This document shows, one piece after another, positions 8,871 to 18,350 of a stretch of DNA of 37,042 nucleotides. The stretch spans positions 1 to 37,042 of the forward strand of contig NZ_BAABDL010000043.1 in NCBI RefSeq assembly GCF_039539605.1, written 5' to 3'. Both the position numbers and the translations under genes were made by a program. Every line of letters starts with the position of its first letter. Positions within the stretch are counted from its first letter, which is position 1. The notes below the pieces were generated by a model. That model saw only the letters and a program-made list of their open reading frames with translations. It did no database searches and was not told the DNA's origin. Source of the DNA: Amphibacillus indicireducens. Lineage in GTDB: Bacteria > Bacillota > Bacilli > Bacillales > Amphibacillaceae.

Positions 8871-11800
8871 ATGGTAAAGATGCTTAAAAAGTATGAACGT
8901 TCGATCGCAATTCTATTAATTGCTTTCTTAGCAATACCACTGAATCTCTTCACATCGCTTGCGACAGTGTTGGCGGAAGATGGGGGAGATTCAGTTGGAG
9001 AGAATGTAGTAATACATCATGATTTTGAATCAGATGATACACATGGATGGGCTCCGTTAGGATGGGGAGATGGAGCTAAAATTGTAATTACAGATGAAGA
9101 GGCGGCTCACGGTGAACAATCATTAAAATTCTATGATCGAGAAGGTGTTAATTCAAGTTTATCCTTGAATTTAATTGATAAATTAGAAAAAGGTCAAACA
9201 TATGATATCAGTTTCGATGTTAAGATGAGTGAGGGTACAAGTACTCTTCGATTAGCATCAGTATATAAATATCCAAATACGTCAAATGAGACTCCTTGGT
9301 TAATTGGAAATAAAGATGTTGGACCAGATGAATGGGTATCATTTGAACTATCTGATTTTGAGTATCACGAAGAAACATCTGAGTTTATTGTTTATATTGA
9401 GACAGATGATAGTGGAAGTGATGCAGATTTTTATTTAGATAACTTTAAAGTAATCCAGCATGAAGATATTGAAGTTCCAGAAGAGCCATTTGAACCGGTT
9501 GAGGTTTTAAGTTTTGATTTTGAGGCTGATTCTACAGAAGGTTGGTTTAATTTAAATTGGGATGGTATGGGGCCAGCTGAAATTAAAACTACAGATGAAG
9601 CATTTAGTACTGGTGAACAATCACTAGGATATTTAAATCGTCCATCAGATTTAGAATCACGACTTTCTTATAATCTAGGAGAAGATTTAACGCCTGGTGA
9701 AATTTACACCATTAGTTTTGATGTTAAGTTAAAAGAGGGTAATGATAATTTCGTATTTGCGGCAAAATACACTAGCCCGGCTCAAAGCAATGAATATCCA
9801 TGGCTTAGTGGTGAGATTGCTGTAGGGTCAGATGATTGGACGTCATATACTCTTGAGAACTTTGAATATTATCACAATTCAACAGAATTAATTGTATTCT
9901 TGCAGACGCAAAGTACAAAAAATGATTTTTATCTAGATAATTTTAAAGTTATGCATGTAGGTAGCTTAGAAGAACCAGAGGAAGAGGATTTAGAGGAAAT
10001 TCCTGAGGATGAAAGAGTTGCAATTTTTACAGATTTTGAAGATGGAACATCACAAGGATGGGTAGCGCGTAACGATAATGAGGAATTAACTGTGGCTGAT
10101 ATTGGTGCTAACGATAGTTCTCATAGCTTATTAGTTGAGAATCGTCAAAGTTCATCAGATGCAGCGATAATTGAATTCCTTGATAAGATGCATCCTGGAT
10201 ATGAATATGAATTTAGTTTATGGGTGAGATTAGCAGAAGGAGAAGAAGATACACAATTACAGTTATCAGCTGCTGAAACGGTTAATGGTGAAACATCTTA
10301 TTATCCACCAGTTATCGATCAAGTTACGATTACTGCTGATGAATGGGTATACCTTGAAGGTGTATATGCAGTACCTAGAGCAATTGAAGCTTTAGCGTTT
10401 TATGTTGAAGAACCATATGATGCAGATTCAACATCTGGTGTTTCTTATTATATTGATGATTTCAGAGCAGAAGTTTTTATACCTGATTATCCTGTACAAA
10501 CGGATCTAACACCATTAAAAGATATTTATGAGGATATGTTCCTTATTGGTAATGCTGTGGAACCTGTTCATTTTAATGGTAGAACTTTAGAGTTGTTAAG
10601 ACACCATCATAATTTGGTAACTGCTGAAAATATTATGAAGCCAGAAAACTATTATAGTGGTGGAGAATTTACACATTCTCGTCAAGATCGATGGTTACAG
10701 AATGCTGTGGACAACGATCTATTAATTCATGGTCACGTGTTACTATGGCATTCACAATCAGAAGAGTCACTTTATCGGAATCCAGATGGCTCTTATAAAA
10801 CACGAGCAGAAGCATTAGCAAATATGCATGAGCATATTGAGAATGTTATGAGAACAGCTGATGAGGCTGCTGGAGATAATATCATCAGTTGGGATGTAGT
10901 CAATGAGGCACTAGCTGGTAATTGGAGTAATCCAGAAGATTGGAAGGCTCAATTACGTTCCACTCCTGATGTAGGTTGGCTCCATTCAGTTGGTGATGAC
11001 TATATCTATGAGGCCTTCAAACATGCACGTAAAGTTGCTGATGAGTTAGGCCGTCATGATATGGTTCTATACTATAATGACTATAATGATCATGTTCAAG
11101 GAAAAGCTAGAACAATGTATCATATGATTAAGGATATTAATGAGCAGTATGCTGAAGACTTCCCTGAAGATTCACGTAAATTAATATCAGGTGTTGGTAT
11201 GCAAGCTCACTACACGACGACGGTAAATGTTGCAAATGTCAGAGAATCCATTGAAAGATTTATTGATTTAGGGATAGAAATTGGTGTGACAGAGCTTGAT
11301 GTTGGTGCCTCTGAAGGGACGACATTAACTGATAGAGAAAATAGAGAACAAGCATACTTCTATGCTCAACTATTTGATCTATATAGAGAGCACTCAGACC
11401 ATATTTCTCGAGTCACTTTCTGGGGCTTAAGTGATGGAAATAGTTGGAGAAGTGCAACTAACCCATTATTATTTGACCGTAATTTGCAAGCGAAGACAGC
11501 TTATTTTGCTGTAGCTGATCCTGAAACTTATCTTGCTGAAAATGAAGACCCTGGTCAAGTAGTTGCAAGACAAGGAAATGCAGCATTTGGAACACCAGTA
11601 ATTGATGGTGAAATCGACGATATTTGGAATGAAGCACCAGTACTTCCGATTAATCGATTCCAGACGGCTCACAATGGTGCTACAGGAGAAGCAAGAGTAT
11701 TATGGGATAATGAAAATATTTATGTACTAGTTGAAGTTAACGATAATGAACTTGACAAATCTAACTCACAAGCTCATGAACAAGATTCAGTCGAAGTATT

Positions 11801-13052
11801 TATTGATGAACAGAATACGAAGTCAGCATCTTATGGTGAAGGACATGGTCAATATCGTGTAAACTTCGATAATGAACAATCATTCAATGGTGTTACAGGT
11901 GAAGGTTTTGAATCAAGAACAGTAGTTAATGGAACGAATTATCTAGTAGAAATGAAGATACCGTTTACTACGACTACCTTAGAAGCTGGAGAAAAAATCG
12001 GCTTTGATGTCCAAATTAATGATGCTGTAAATGGGAACCGTAACAGTGTTGCCATTTGGAGTGACGTTAACTCTGGTATGGGATGGTCAGATCCATCTGT
12101 ATTTGGTGAAATAATGTTGTTAGCTGATGTTCCAGAAAATGAAGTTATTATCGAAGAAGGTTCACAAGTTGAAATTCAACCTGAACAGAAAGTGATTGTA
12201 AAATCAGGTGATAAAGAGGTCTCAATTAAAGCTCCTGCTAATTTACCAGCAGGTACAGAAATTAAAGTAAACTTTGTCGATCCAACTACAATTGTTGATC
12301 CTAAATCTGATAGTGGAGTGGAACTTGAGATTGCTGGTGCGATTGTTACTGTTGAGTTAATATTCCCTGAAGGATTTGAAGATTTCGAAGGTGAGTTTGA
12401 ATTGACACTAACTTATAACACCGATTATCAGTGGGTTTCAGCATTCTACTATAATGAAGATGAAGGTGTTTGGGAGCGTCGTACAGGTGGGATCATTGAC
12501 CGCGATAAAGGTGAGGTTCGATTAACTGTAAGTGGCTTCTCAACATATGGTGTTTTTGAAGTTGGAGCTGAAGAAGTAATTGAAGATCTTGAAGAAGTGA
12601 TTCAAGATTTAACTAACCGTGTTAATGAATTAGATGAAAATGTTGCTGGTCTTGAAGAGTTAATCGCAGAATTAAGAGCGGAATTAGAAGGCTTACGCAC
12701 TTCTGATCAAACTCTAAGAGATCTCATTGCTGATCTACTTGCTAGATTAGAAGCACTTGAAGAACGTGTTGCTGAATTAGAAGGTGAAGATGGCTCAACT
12801 GGTGGTACGGACGGTGATGATACTGGGGATACAACGCCAGGTACAGGTGATGAAACTGACGAAGAACCAGTCCTAGTTGGTGATTCTGAGGATGAATCTG
12901 ACGATGAGTCGGAAGCAACAACTGAAGATTCAAATGGTGATAAGTTACCATCAACTGCAACTTCACTATTCAATTACATGTTAATTGGTGTGTTAGTGTT
13001 ACTTGCGGGTGCGGGATTAGCGTTATATAGTTATAAACGCAAAAGAGCGTAA
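8871..13052 (+). CDS. Xylanase 1: multimodular wall-anchored endo-1,4-beta-xylanase (GH10)
   Basis: Cleaves the xylan backbone at the cell surface. The ATG is 10 nt after AAGGAGGA. Residues 1-35 are a signal peptide (cut after VLA). Three CBM22/CBM4_9-like beta-sandwich modules follow at about 46-195, 212-362 and 380-540; the first two are close copies, each ending in FYLDNFKV. The GH10 barrel spans about 544-886 with WDVVNEA (acid/base E679) and GVTELDV (nucleophile E808). A CBM9 spans about 902-1083. The tail holds a beta-domain (about 1095-1230), a coiled coil (about 1234-1305), an acidic Gly/Asp/Thr linker, LPSTA (1359-1363), a membrane helix and a KRKR end, parallel to the pullulanase tail. 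Its 1393 residues exceed a simple GH10 of 350-450. The catabolite-type promoter suggests repression on preferred sugars. GH10 activity is firm; exact CBM families are by pattern. Confidence 0.95.
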   Translation: MVKMLKKYERSIAILLIAFLAIPLNLFTSLATVLAEDGGDSVGENVVIHHDFESDDTHGWAPLGWGDGAKIVITDEEAAHGEQSLKFYDREGVNSSLSLNLIDKLEKGQTYDISFDVKMSEGTSTLRLASVYKYPNTSNETPWLIGNKDVGPDEWVSFELSDFEYHEETSEFIVYIETDDSGSDADFYLDNFKVIQHEDIEVPEEPFEPVEVLSFDFEADSTEGWFNLNWDGMGPAEIKTTDEAFSTGEQSLGYLNRPSDLESRLSYNLGEDLTPGEIYTISFDVKLKEGNDNFVFAAKYTSPAQSNEYPWLSGEIAVGSDDWTSYTLENFEYYHNSTELIVFLQTQSTKNDFYLDNFKVMHVGSLEEPEEEDLEEIPEDERVAIFTDFEDGTSQGWVARNDNEELTVADIGANDSSHSLLVENRQSSSDAAIIEFLDKMHPGYEYEFSLWVRLAEGEEDTQLQLSAAETVNGETSYYPPVIDQVTITADEWVYLEGVYAVPRAIEALAFYVEEPYDADSTSGVSYYIDDFRAEVFIPDYPVQTDLTPLKDIYEDMFLIGNAVEPVHFNGRTLELLRHHHNLVTAENIMKPENYYSGGEFTHSRQDRWLQNAVDNDLLIHGHVLLWHSQSEESLYRNPDGSYKTRAEALANMHEHIENVMRTADEAAGDNIISWDVVNEALAGNWSNPEDWKAQLRSTPDVGWLHSVGDDYIYEAFKHARKVADELGRHDMVLYYNDYNDHVQGKARTMYHMIKDINEQYAEDFPEDSRKLISGVGMQAHYTTTVNVANVRESIERFIDLGIEIGVTELDVGASEGTTLTDRENREQAYFYAQLFDLYREHSDHISRVTFWGLSDGNSWRSATNPLLFDRNLQAKTAYFAVADPETYLAENEDPGQVVARQGNAAFGTPVIDGEIDDIWNEAPVLPINRFQTAHNGATGEARVLWDNENIYVLVEVNDNELDKSNSQAHEQDSVEVFIDEQNTKSASYGEGHGQYRVNFDNEQSFNGVTGEGFESRTVVNGTNYLVEMKIPFTTTTLEAGEKIGFDVQINDAVNGNRNSVAIWSDVNSGMGWSDPSVFGEIMLLADVPENEVIIEEGSQVEIQPEQKVIVKSGDKEVSIKAPANLPAGTEIKVNFVDPTTIVDPKSDSGVELEIAGAIVTVELIFPEGFEDFEGEFELTLTYNTDYQWVSAFYYNEDEGVWERRTGGIIDRDKGEVRLTVSGFSTYGVFEVGAEEVIEDLEEVIQDLTNRVNELDENVAGLEELIAELRAELEGLRTSDQTLRDLIADLLARLEALEERVAELEGEDGSTGGTDGDDTGDTTPGTGDETDEEPVLVGDSEDESDDESEATTEDSNGDKLPSTATSLFNYMLIGVLVLLAGAGLALYSYKRKRA

Positions 13053-13066
13053 GTGTTAAAATTCAA

Positions 13067-13101
13067 TCACCCTACTCAATCTGAGTGGGGTGAGTTTTTT
13101 T
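13067..13101 (+). terminator. Intrinsic terminator of xylanase 1
   Basis: A 12-bp stem (13067-13078 with 13082-13093, one G-U pair) with a 3-nt loop is followed by G and seven T. Confidence 0.88.
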
Positions 13102-13147
13102 ATGAAAGCAATTGGGTTTAGTTTTTGGGATAAGATATATACGTCGG

Positions 13148-13177
13148 TTGTTTACTTACATATGGTGATTCTATAAA
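13148..13177 (+). promoter_or_regulatory. Possible promoter of xylanase 2
   Basis: TTGTTT and TATAAA are spaced by 18 nt, about 85 nt before the gene. No cre-like box is visible here, unlike the xylanase 1 promoter. Low information content, so tentative. Confidence 0.3.
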
Positions 13178-13262
13178 ATTATTAGTAGAAGCGGTAGTTC
13201 ATATTTTTTTCGCTTGTGAAAATGAAAGGGGTTACATTGGATCGAGAAGGGGGATTTTTGTG

Positions 13263-16064
13263 ATGAGAAAGTTAACACGTTTAGTTGTCTTGATGTTAGT
13301 TGCAGTTTTAATTTTTCCGTCAAAATTAGTGACACCGTTATTGGTGGTTGATGCTGAAAGTGAGACGACAATTTTTCATGAGACGTTTGACAGTGAAGAA
13401 ATGGTCTTTCTTCAGTCGGGAGGAGCGTCGCTTAGTTATCTGTCGGGTCTTGATTTTACTGAGAATGGGCATGGGTTGTATGTGGATCGGCGGATGAATG
13501 ACTATGATGCGGCTGATTTGGCGTTTGCTCAGTTGGGGCTTGAGGATCGACATACATATTCGGTAACTGTTGCAGGTTATGTCGATGTTGATGAGGATGT
13601 GCCTGCTGGGGCGGAGATTGTTTTGTCGTTGGTTGATAGTTATACGTGGATTAACAACTTGGAAATCAATGCAGGTGAGCAGTTTGAGTTAACGGCTGAA
13701 TTTACGGTTGATCTTTTAATGGATGAGAAAATTCGAATTCAGTCGAATGAAAATGGAAAAAATGTGTCTTTTTATGTGACTGAGGTTGTGATTGAAGAGG
13801 TGGGGGCGCCTGCAGCTGAGGCGAGTGTTGAGGAAGAGCGCAAACCGGCAAAGCAATTGGAAACGATTACGTTTGAAGATGGTGAATTGCATGGTTTTGA
13901 AGCGCGTGGTGGTAATGAATTGTTGACAGTGACGGATGAGGCGAACTATACGCCGGGTGGTTCGTCTGCTTTGAAGGTTGAAAGTCGTCAGCAGGATTGG
14001 AATGGGCCCTCACTTCGGATTGAGCAGTTTATTGATAAGGGGAGCGAATATCATCTATCTGTTTGGGTAAAATTGATTGACCCGGGTAGTGCGGAGATCA
14101 CGTTGTCGTCGCAGATAGGTAGTGGGGACTTTGGTGCATCTTATAATAATATTCAAACCAAAACAGTTTCTGTTGATGATAATTGGATTAAGCTTGAGGG
14201 AACGTATCGCTATTCAAGTGTTGGTGATGAGTATGTGACGCTTTATATTGAGAGTTCGAGCCCGAATGCATCATTTTATATTGATGATGTTAGTTTGATT
14301 AAAACGAATACTGATTTGCTAGAAATTCAAAGAAATCTGACGTCAATCAGTGAGGTTTACAAAGATTATTTCATGATTGGTAATGCCGTATCGACGTCAG
14401 ATTTTGCTGGTGATCGTTTGACATTACTGAAGGGTCATCACAACTTAGTGACGGCAGAAAATGCGATGAAACCGGACTCTGCTTATAATAATCGTCATTT
14501 TGATTTTAATGCGGAGGATATGTTTGTTCAAATGGCGTTAGATGAGGGGCTTGCGGTCCACGGTCATGTTCTGGTCTGGCACCAACAATCACCTGAATGG
14601 CTCTGGGCAGATGATGCAGGTGAGTCGTTAGCGCGAGAAGATGCGCTGGTAAACTTGCGGACGCATATTGAGACAACGGTCGCACATTTTGGTGATAGTG
14701 TGATTTCGTGGGATGTTGTTAATGAGGCGATGAACGATAACCCACCGAATCCAGAAGATTGGCAGGGCTCATTACGGCAATCTGGTTGGCTTCAGGCGAT
14801 TGGACCCGATTATATTGAAGAATCGTTTCGAATTGCTAAAGATGTAATCGATCAAAATGGTTGGGATATTAAGCTTTACTATAATGATTACAACGATGAT
14901 AATCAGCAAAAAGCCGAAGCCATTTATCAAATGGTGAAAGAGATTAATGAAAATTATGCTGCCGAAAATGATGGGGAACTTTTAATTGATGGGATCGGGA
15001 TGCAAGGACACTATAACATCAATACAAACCCAGAGAACGTCAGACTTTCTCTTGAAAAATTCGCCTCCTTGGGTGTTGAGGTTGGTGTGACGGAGCTTGA
15101 TGTCACTTCCGGTAGTGACGGAGAGCAGACTGAGGAAGAATTGAATCAGCAAGCTTATTTATATGCACGTCTATTCCAAATTTATCGGGATAATCATGAG
15201 CATATTTCCCGCATTACATTTTGGGGTTTAGATGATGGATCAAGCTGGCGTTCGGATCAAAGTCCACTGCTGTTTGATCGAAATATGCAGGCGAAACCAG
15301 CGTATTATGCTGTCATTAATCCGGACGAGTTTTTAGCCGATTTTGAAGTCATTGAGGCGGATGCACGACTTGGAAAAGCGGCTTATGGCACACCTGAAAT
15401 TGATGGTAAGATTGATGATATTTGGGGTGAAGCACCTGTTTTACCAATTGATCGCTATCAAGGCGCCTGGCATGGTGCCAGTGGTGAAGCGCGTGTGCTT
15501 TGGGATGAGGAAAACTTATACGTTTTAGTTGAAGTCAATGATTCTGAACTCGATAAAACGGCAGAGGATGATGATCAACATGATTCTGTCGAAGTGTTTA
15601 TCGAAGAAAGTAAACAGAAATCAACCTTCTATCAAGACGGTGATGGTCAATATCGAGTCAACTTTGATAATGAAGCGTCATTCAGTCCAGAAGGGATAAG
15701 TGAAGGTTTTGAATCAGCAACAACAATCGATGGGACAAACTATCTTGTTGAAATGAAGATTCCATTTACAACAATTACACCAGAAGCGAACTCAGAAATT
15801 GGCTTTGACATTCAGATTAATGATGCCGTCAACGGCTCAAGAGAAAGTGTCGCGATTTGGAATGATTTAAGCGGGATGGGCTTCCAAGATCCATCTGTTT
15901 TCGGAAACTTAACGCTTGCAACATCAGTTGACCAAAGTGAATTAACACCGATTGAAACAGGTTCAAGCGGTTCAACAACTTTAATTGTTTCGTTAATTAT
16001 TGCTGCGATTGTTATAACGGCAGGCGGCTTAACACTTTACCATAAAAAACGCCGAAATCAATAA
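13263..16064 (+). CDS. Xylanase 2: membrane-anchored endo-1,4-beta-xylanase (GH10)
   Basis: Second GH10, a paralogue of xylanase 1. The ATG at 13263 is chosen over the adjacent GTG at 13260 because AAGGGGGA lies 8 nt before it; 933 residues. A signal peptide (about 1-32, ends VVDA) precedes a CBM22-like module (about 36-175), a second, better conserved CBM4_9/22 module (about 198-345), the GH10 barrel (about 350-695; WDVVNEA with acid/base E488, GVTELDV with nucleophile E611) and a CBM9 (about 703-882) close to that of xylanase 1 by eye. It lacks the coiled-coil cassette and any LPxT motif; it ends in a Ser/Gly-rich stretch, one membrane helix and KKRRNQ, so it is probably held in the membrane near the wall base. 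The upstream half has an unusually G-rich sense strand (GCG, GTG, TTG codons) compared with xylanase 1. Confidence 0.94.
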   Translation: MRKLTRLVVLMLVAVLIFPSKLVTPLLVVDAESETTIFHETFDSEEMVFLQSGGASLSYLSGLDFTENGHGLYVDRRMNDYDAADLAFAQLGLEDRHTYSVTVAGYVDVDEDVPAGAEIVLSLVDSYTWINNLEINAGEQFELTAEFTVDLLMDEKIRIQSNENGKNVSFYVTEVVIEEVGAPAAEASVEEERKPAKQLETITFEDGELHGFEARGGNELLTVTDEANYTPGGSSALKVESRQQDWNGPSLRIEQFIDKGSEYHLSVWVKLIDPGSAEITLSSQIGSGDFGASYNNIQTKTVSVDDNWIKLEGTYRYSSVGDEYVTLYIESSSPNASFYIDDVSLIKTNTDLLEIQRNLTSISEVYKDYFMIGNAVSTSDFAGDRLTLLKGHHNLVTAENAMKPDSAYNNRHFDFNAEDMFVQMALDEGLAVHGHVLVWHQQSPEWLWADDAGESLAREDALVNLRTHIETTVAHFGDSVISWDVVNEAMNDNPPNPEDWQGSLRQSGWLQAIGPDYIEESFRIAKDVIDQNGWDIKLYYNDYNDDNQQKAEAIYQMVKEINENYAAENDGELLIDGIGMQGHYNINTNPENVRLSLEKFASLGVEVGVTELDVTSGSDGEQTEEELNQQAYLYARLFQIYRDNHEHISRITFWGLDDGSSWRSDQSPLLFDRNMQAKPAYYAVINPDEFLADFEVIEADARLGKAAYGTPEIDGKIDDIWGEAPVLPIDRYQGAWHGASGEARVLWDEENLYVLVEVNDSELDKTAEDDDQHDSVEVFIEESKQKSTFYQDGDGQYRVNFDNEASFSPEGISEGFESATTIDGTNYLVEMKIPFTTITPEANSEIGFDIQINDAVNGSRESVAIWNDLSGMGFQDPSVFGNLTLATSVDQSELTPIETGSSGSTTLIVSLIIAAIVITAGGLTLYHKKRRNQ

Positions 16065-16067
16065 GAT

Positions 16068-16107
16068 TATCAAAATCACCTTGCTCTTGAGTGAGGTGAT
16101 TTTGATA
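16068..16107 (+). terminator. Long hairpin after xylanase 2
   Basis: A perfect 14-bp stem (16068-16081 with 16094-16107) extends inward with wobble pairs and starts just past the stop codon. There is no separate T tract beyond the stem, but the right arm contains TTTT. Confidence 0.65.
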
Positions 16108-16196
16108 TCGAAAAGCTAATTTAGATAAAAAGATGCTGTTTACTGTGGTAAGATACAGTTAAGTGCTTTTATTGAATTGATGATGGGGTGGGTCTA

Positions 16197-16937
16197 ATGT
16201 CAGAAAAATTGACAAATTATCAAACGAATAATGATGAGCTGAATCATATTATTGAAAAAGGTAAAGATTTTTTTATTAAAGAGATTATACCAAGTCATTT
16301 AGCTAACACAAAGAAGCTTGTAAAACTAAAGGAATTTAATCTAAATCCGTTCTTAGATAAATATAAGGCGAATTTTTTAACAGGTAATATTGAGCCTCTC
16401 AGTATCGCAAAAGCATTAGTATATCCAAGAGTTTTAGGAACTTCGATTAATACGACTTTTGGAAACAAATTGCAACGATTTTGCAGTGAAGTGCTAGAAG
16501 GTTATGCTTCAACAACAAGTGGGATTGATATTGAATACATTGATAAATTGGATGGTCATAAAAAGTATTGTCAGATTAAAGCAGGGCCAAATACAATCAA
16601 TAAAGATGATGTGACGACAATTAAAAACCATTTCCACGGTGTGAGACAATTGGCTCGAACGAATGGAATCAGAATTGGGTTTGATGATTTAGTTGTTGGG
16701 GTTTTATATGGTACGAAAGAACAGTTAAGTGGTCATTATAAAGCGATTGATAAAGAGTTTCCTGTTCATGTTGGTGAGGAATTTTGGTATCGATTGACAG
16801 GTGAGATTGATTTTTATGACCGATTAACAGATGCAATCAGTGAGGTTGCTGTTGAATATGATGGATCAAAAATTATAAATGAAGTGATTGAAACATTAGC
16901 TCAAGAAATTGCTGAAACGAGTGGCTTTGAATATTGA
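16197..16937 (+). CDS. Putative type II restriction endonuclease (PmeII-like)
   Basis: Probably the DNA-cutting partner of the convergent cytosine methyltransferase. The ATG at 16197 follows GGGGTGG with good spacing and is preferred to the in-frame GTG at 16188; 246 residues. The core GIDIEYID followed by KYCQIKAGPNTINKDDV resembles a PD-(D/E)xK nuclease centre with the acidic pair in IDIEY and the QIK lysine. This stretch recalls the family named after PmeII; that assignment is from memory of the motif and was not searched. No membrane segment or signal peptide. It lies between two xylan genes without functional connection to them, which suggests insertion of a restriction-modification unit. 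The recognition site cannot be read from sequence. Alternative: another PD-(D/E)xK nuclease. Confidence 0.65.
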   Translation: MSEKLTNYQTNNDELNHIIEKGKDFFIKEIIPSHLANTKKLVKLKEFNLNPFLDKYKANFLTGNIEPLSIAKALVYPRVLGTSINTTFGNKLQRFCSEVLEGYASTTSGIDIEYIDKLDGHKKYCQIKAGPNTINKDDVTTIKNHFHGVRQLARTNGIRIGFDDLVVGVLYGTKEQLSGHYKAIDKEFPVHVGEEFWYRLTGEIDFYDRLTDAISEVAVEYDGSKIINEVIETLAQEIAETSGFEY

Positions 16938-16963
16938 ATTTTCCTGTAAAATGATCTTAGAAA

Positions 16964-16996
16964 TCCCCTTAATCTTTAAGACTTAGATTAAGGGGA
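16964..16996. terminator. Bidirectional terminator between the restriction and methyltransferase genes
   Basis: A perfect 12-bp stem, TCCCCTTAATCT (16964-16975) with its complement (16985-16996) and a 9-nt loop, lies between the convergent genes, 27 nt past the nuclease stop and just downstream of the methyltransferase stop on the other strand. Confidence 0.75.
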
Positions 16997-17003
16997 CTAT
17001 TAA

Positions 17004-18335
17004 TTAGAAGAGTTTATTTAAGACGTGAATGATTGATTTTCCGATCGCATTTGCCATATTGACAGGAACGGCATTACCTATTTGTTTGTAAGCATTATTT
17101 ACGGAACAGTCAAAAATCCATTCATCAGGAAAACTTTGAATTCTAGCATACTCTCTAACAGTAAATGGTCTTGTTTCATCTGGATGGCAACGTTCGGTTT
17201 GCTTTTGGGCAGGGGAACAAGTTAGTGTTAGTGACGGCTCATCCCAAGATAAGCGTCTCGCCATTCCAGTTCTTCCACCGCCTGAGTAATAGCTTTTACC
17301 CATATATTCTTTTGCTATATCTTCAGGTAGATCCCTCCAATAACCTCCTGGTGGAACGAGCTCTAATACTTGTTTCTTTGAATCAGGATATTTAGAGCCA
17401 GGAGATTCAGGAACATCTTTTAATATGTCTTTTAGGACGAGCTCATAGCCATATGGCTTTGGGAACAAATAATCAATCTCTTGATTTTGATAGACAATAT
17501 CATTACGGACACCGATGATAACAATTCGTTCTCGCTTTTGTGCAACATCGTAATCTAGTGCTCTTAGAACTTTCCACTTTACTTTGTATCCAATATTCTC
17601 AAAAACATCTAGCATAGTTTTTAAAGTTTTGCCTTGATCGTGATTAACAAGACCTTTAACATTTTCCGCTAAGAACATTTTTGGTTTTAGTTGTTCTAAG
17701 ATTTTGGCATAATGGTAAAATAGTGTTCCTCTTGCATCTTGAAGGCCTCTTTTTTTACCTGCATAACTAAATGCTTGACATGGATAGCCACCAGATAATA
17801 AATCGAGTTCACCGACTTCAGGAAGATCTAGATAATTTTCGAGTCCTTTTTCAGTAATTACTTCAATATCTTCGTGGATAACTTTCCAATTTGGTCGATT
17901 TGTTCTTAATGTTTGACAAGCAAATTTATCAAATTCAATTAAACCAATTGTCTCAAAGCCTGCTTCTTCTAATCCAAGTGCTAAACCACCTGCACCAGCA
18001 AACAGTTCTAATACTGTGTACTTTTGTTTTGGCTTAACATGACGAATCTCGATAAATTGATCGTTAGATTGGGCTGCTTCCTCAGATCTTGGTTCATTTG
18101 TTGACTCTTGTAAGTTTAAATCAAAAGAAAGTTGTTCGGTTATATCTTCTAATCTCACATTTAATGTTTCACAGAGCTTCATTGCATTTGATTTAATTGG
18201 ATTATAATTTGGAGATAGGATTGTTGATAATTGACTTTTACTAATTCCAAGCTGTTCTGCTAGTTCTTTTTGAGTTTTAATTCCATGATCTTTCATGTAA
18301 CTATGTACTTTTTCTTTACTGATAATATACGACAA
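17004..18335 (-). CDS. DNA (cytosine-5-)-methyltransferase with N-terminal HTH
   Basis: Type II modification enzyme transferring methyl from S-adenosylmethionine to cytosine C5, protecting DNA from the adjacent nuclease. It starts with TTG, fixed by a strong GGGAGGGG (18349-18342) 6 nt upstream. Residues 10-68 form an XRE-type helix-turn-helix (QKELAEQLGISKSQLSTIL). Methyltransferase motifs follow: I (LFAGAGGLALG, 111-121), IV (GGYPCQAFS, catalytic C186), VI (ENV, 225-227), VIII (QKRER, 266-270), a short target recognition region and X (QIGNAVP near the C-terminus). All catalytic motifs are intact; length 443. Such N-terminal HTH domains in C5 methyltransferases are known to regulate their own or the nuclease promoter, and an 8-bp inverted repeat lies just upstream. 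Sequence specificity is not determined. Confidence 0.92.
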   Translation of the reverse strand: MSYIISKEKVHSYMKDHGIKTQKELAEQLGISKSQLSTILSPNYNPIKSNAMKLCETLNVRLEDITEQLSFDLNLQESTNEPRSEEAAQSNDQFIEIRHVKPKQKYTVLELFAGAGGLALGLEEAGFETIGLIEFDKFACQTLRTNRPNWKVIHEDIEVITEKGLENYLDLPEVGELDLLSGGYPCQAFSYAGKKRGLQDARGTLFYHYAKILEQLKPKMFLAENVKGLVNHDQGKTLKTMLDVFENIGYKVKWKVLRALDYDVAQKRERIVIIGVRNDIVYQNQEIDYLFPKPYGYELVLKDILKDVPESPGSKYPDSKKQVLELVPPGGYWRDLPEDIAKEYMGKSYYSGGGRTGMARRLSWDEPSLTLTCSPAQKQTERCHPDETRPFTVREYARIQSFPDEWIFDCSVNNAYKQIGNAVPVNMANAIGKSIIHVLNKLF

Positions 18336-18350
18336 TGAAAACCCCTCCCA

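Noticed and set aside
12707..12973. Antisense ORFs over the xylanase 1 acidic linker
   Set aside because: Low-complexity shadow of the Asp/Glu/Gly-rich coding strand with no ribosome site.
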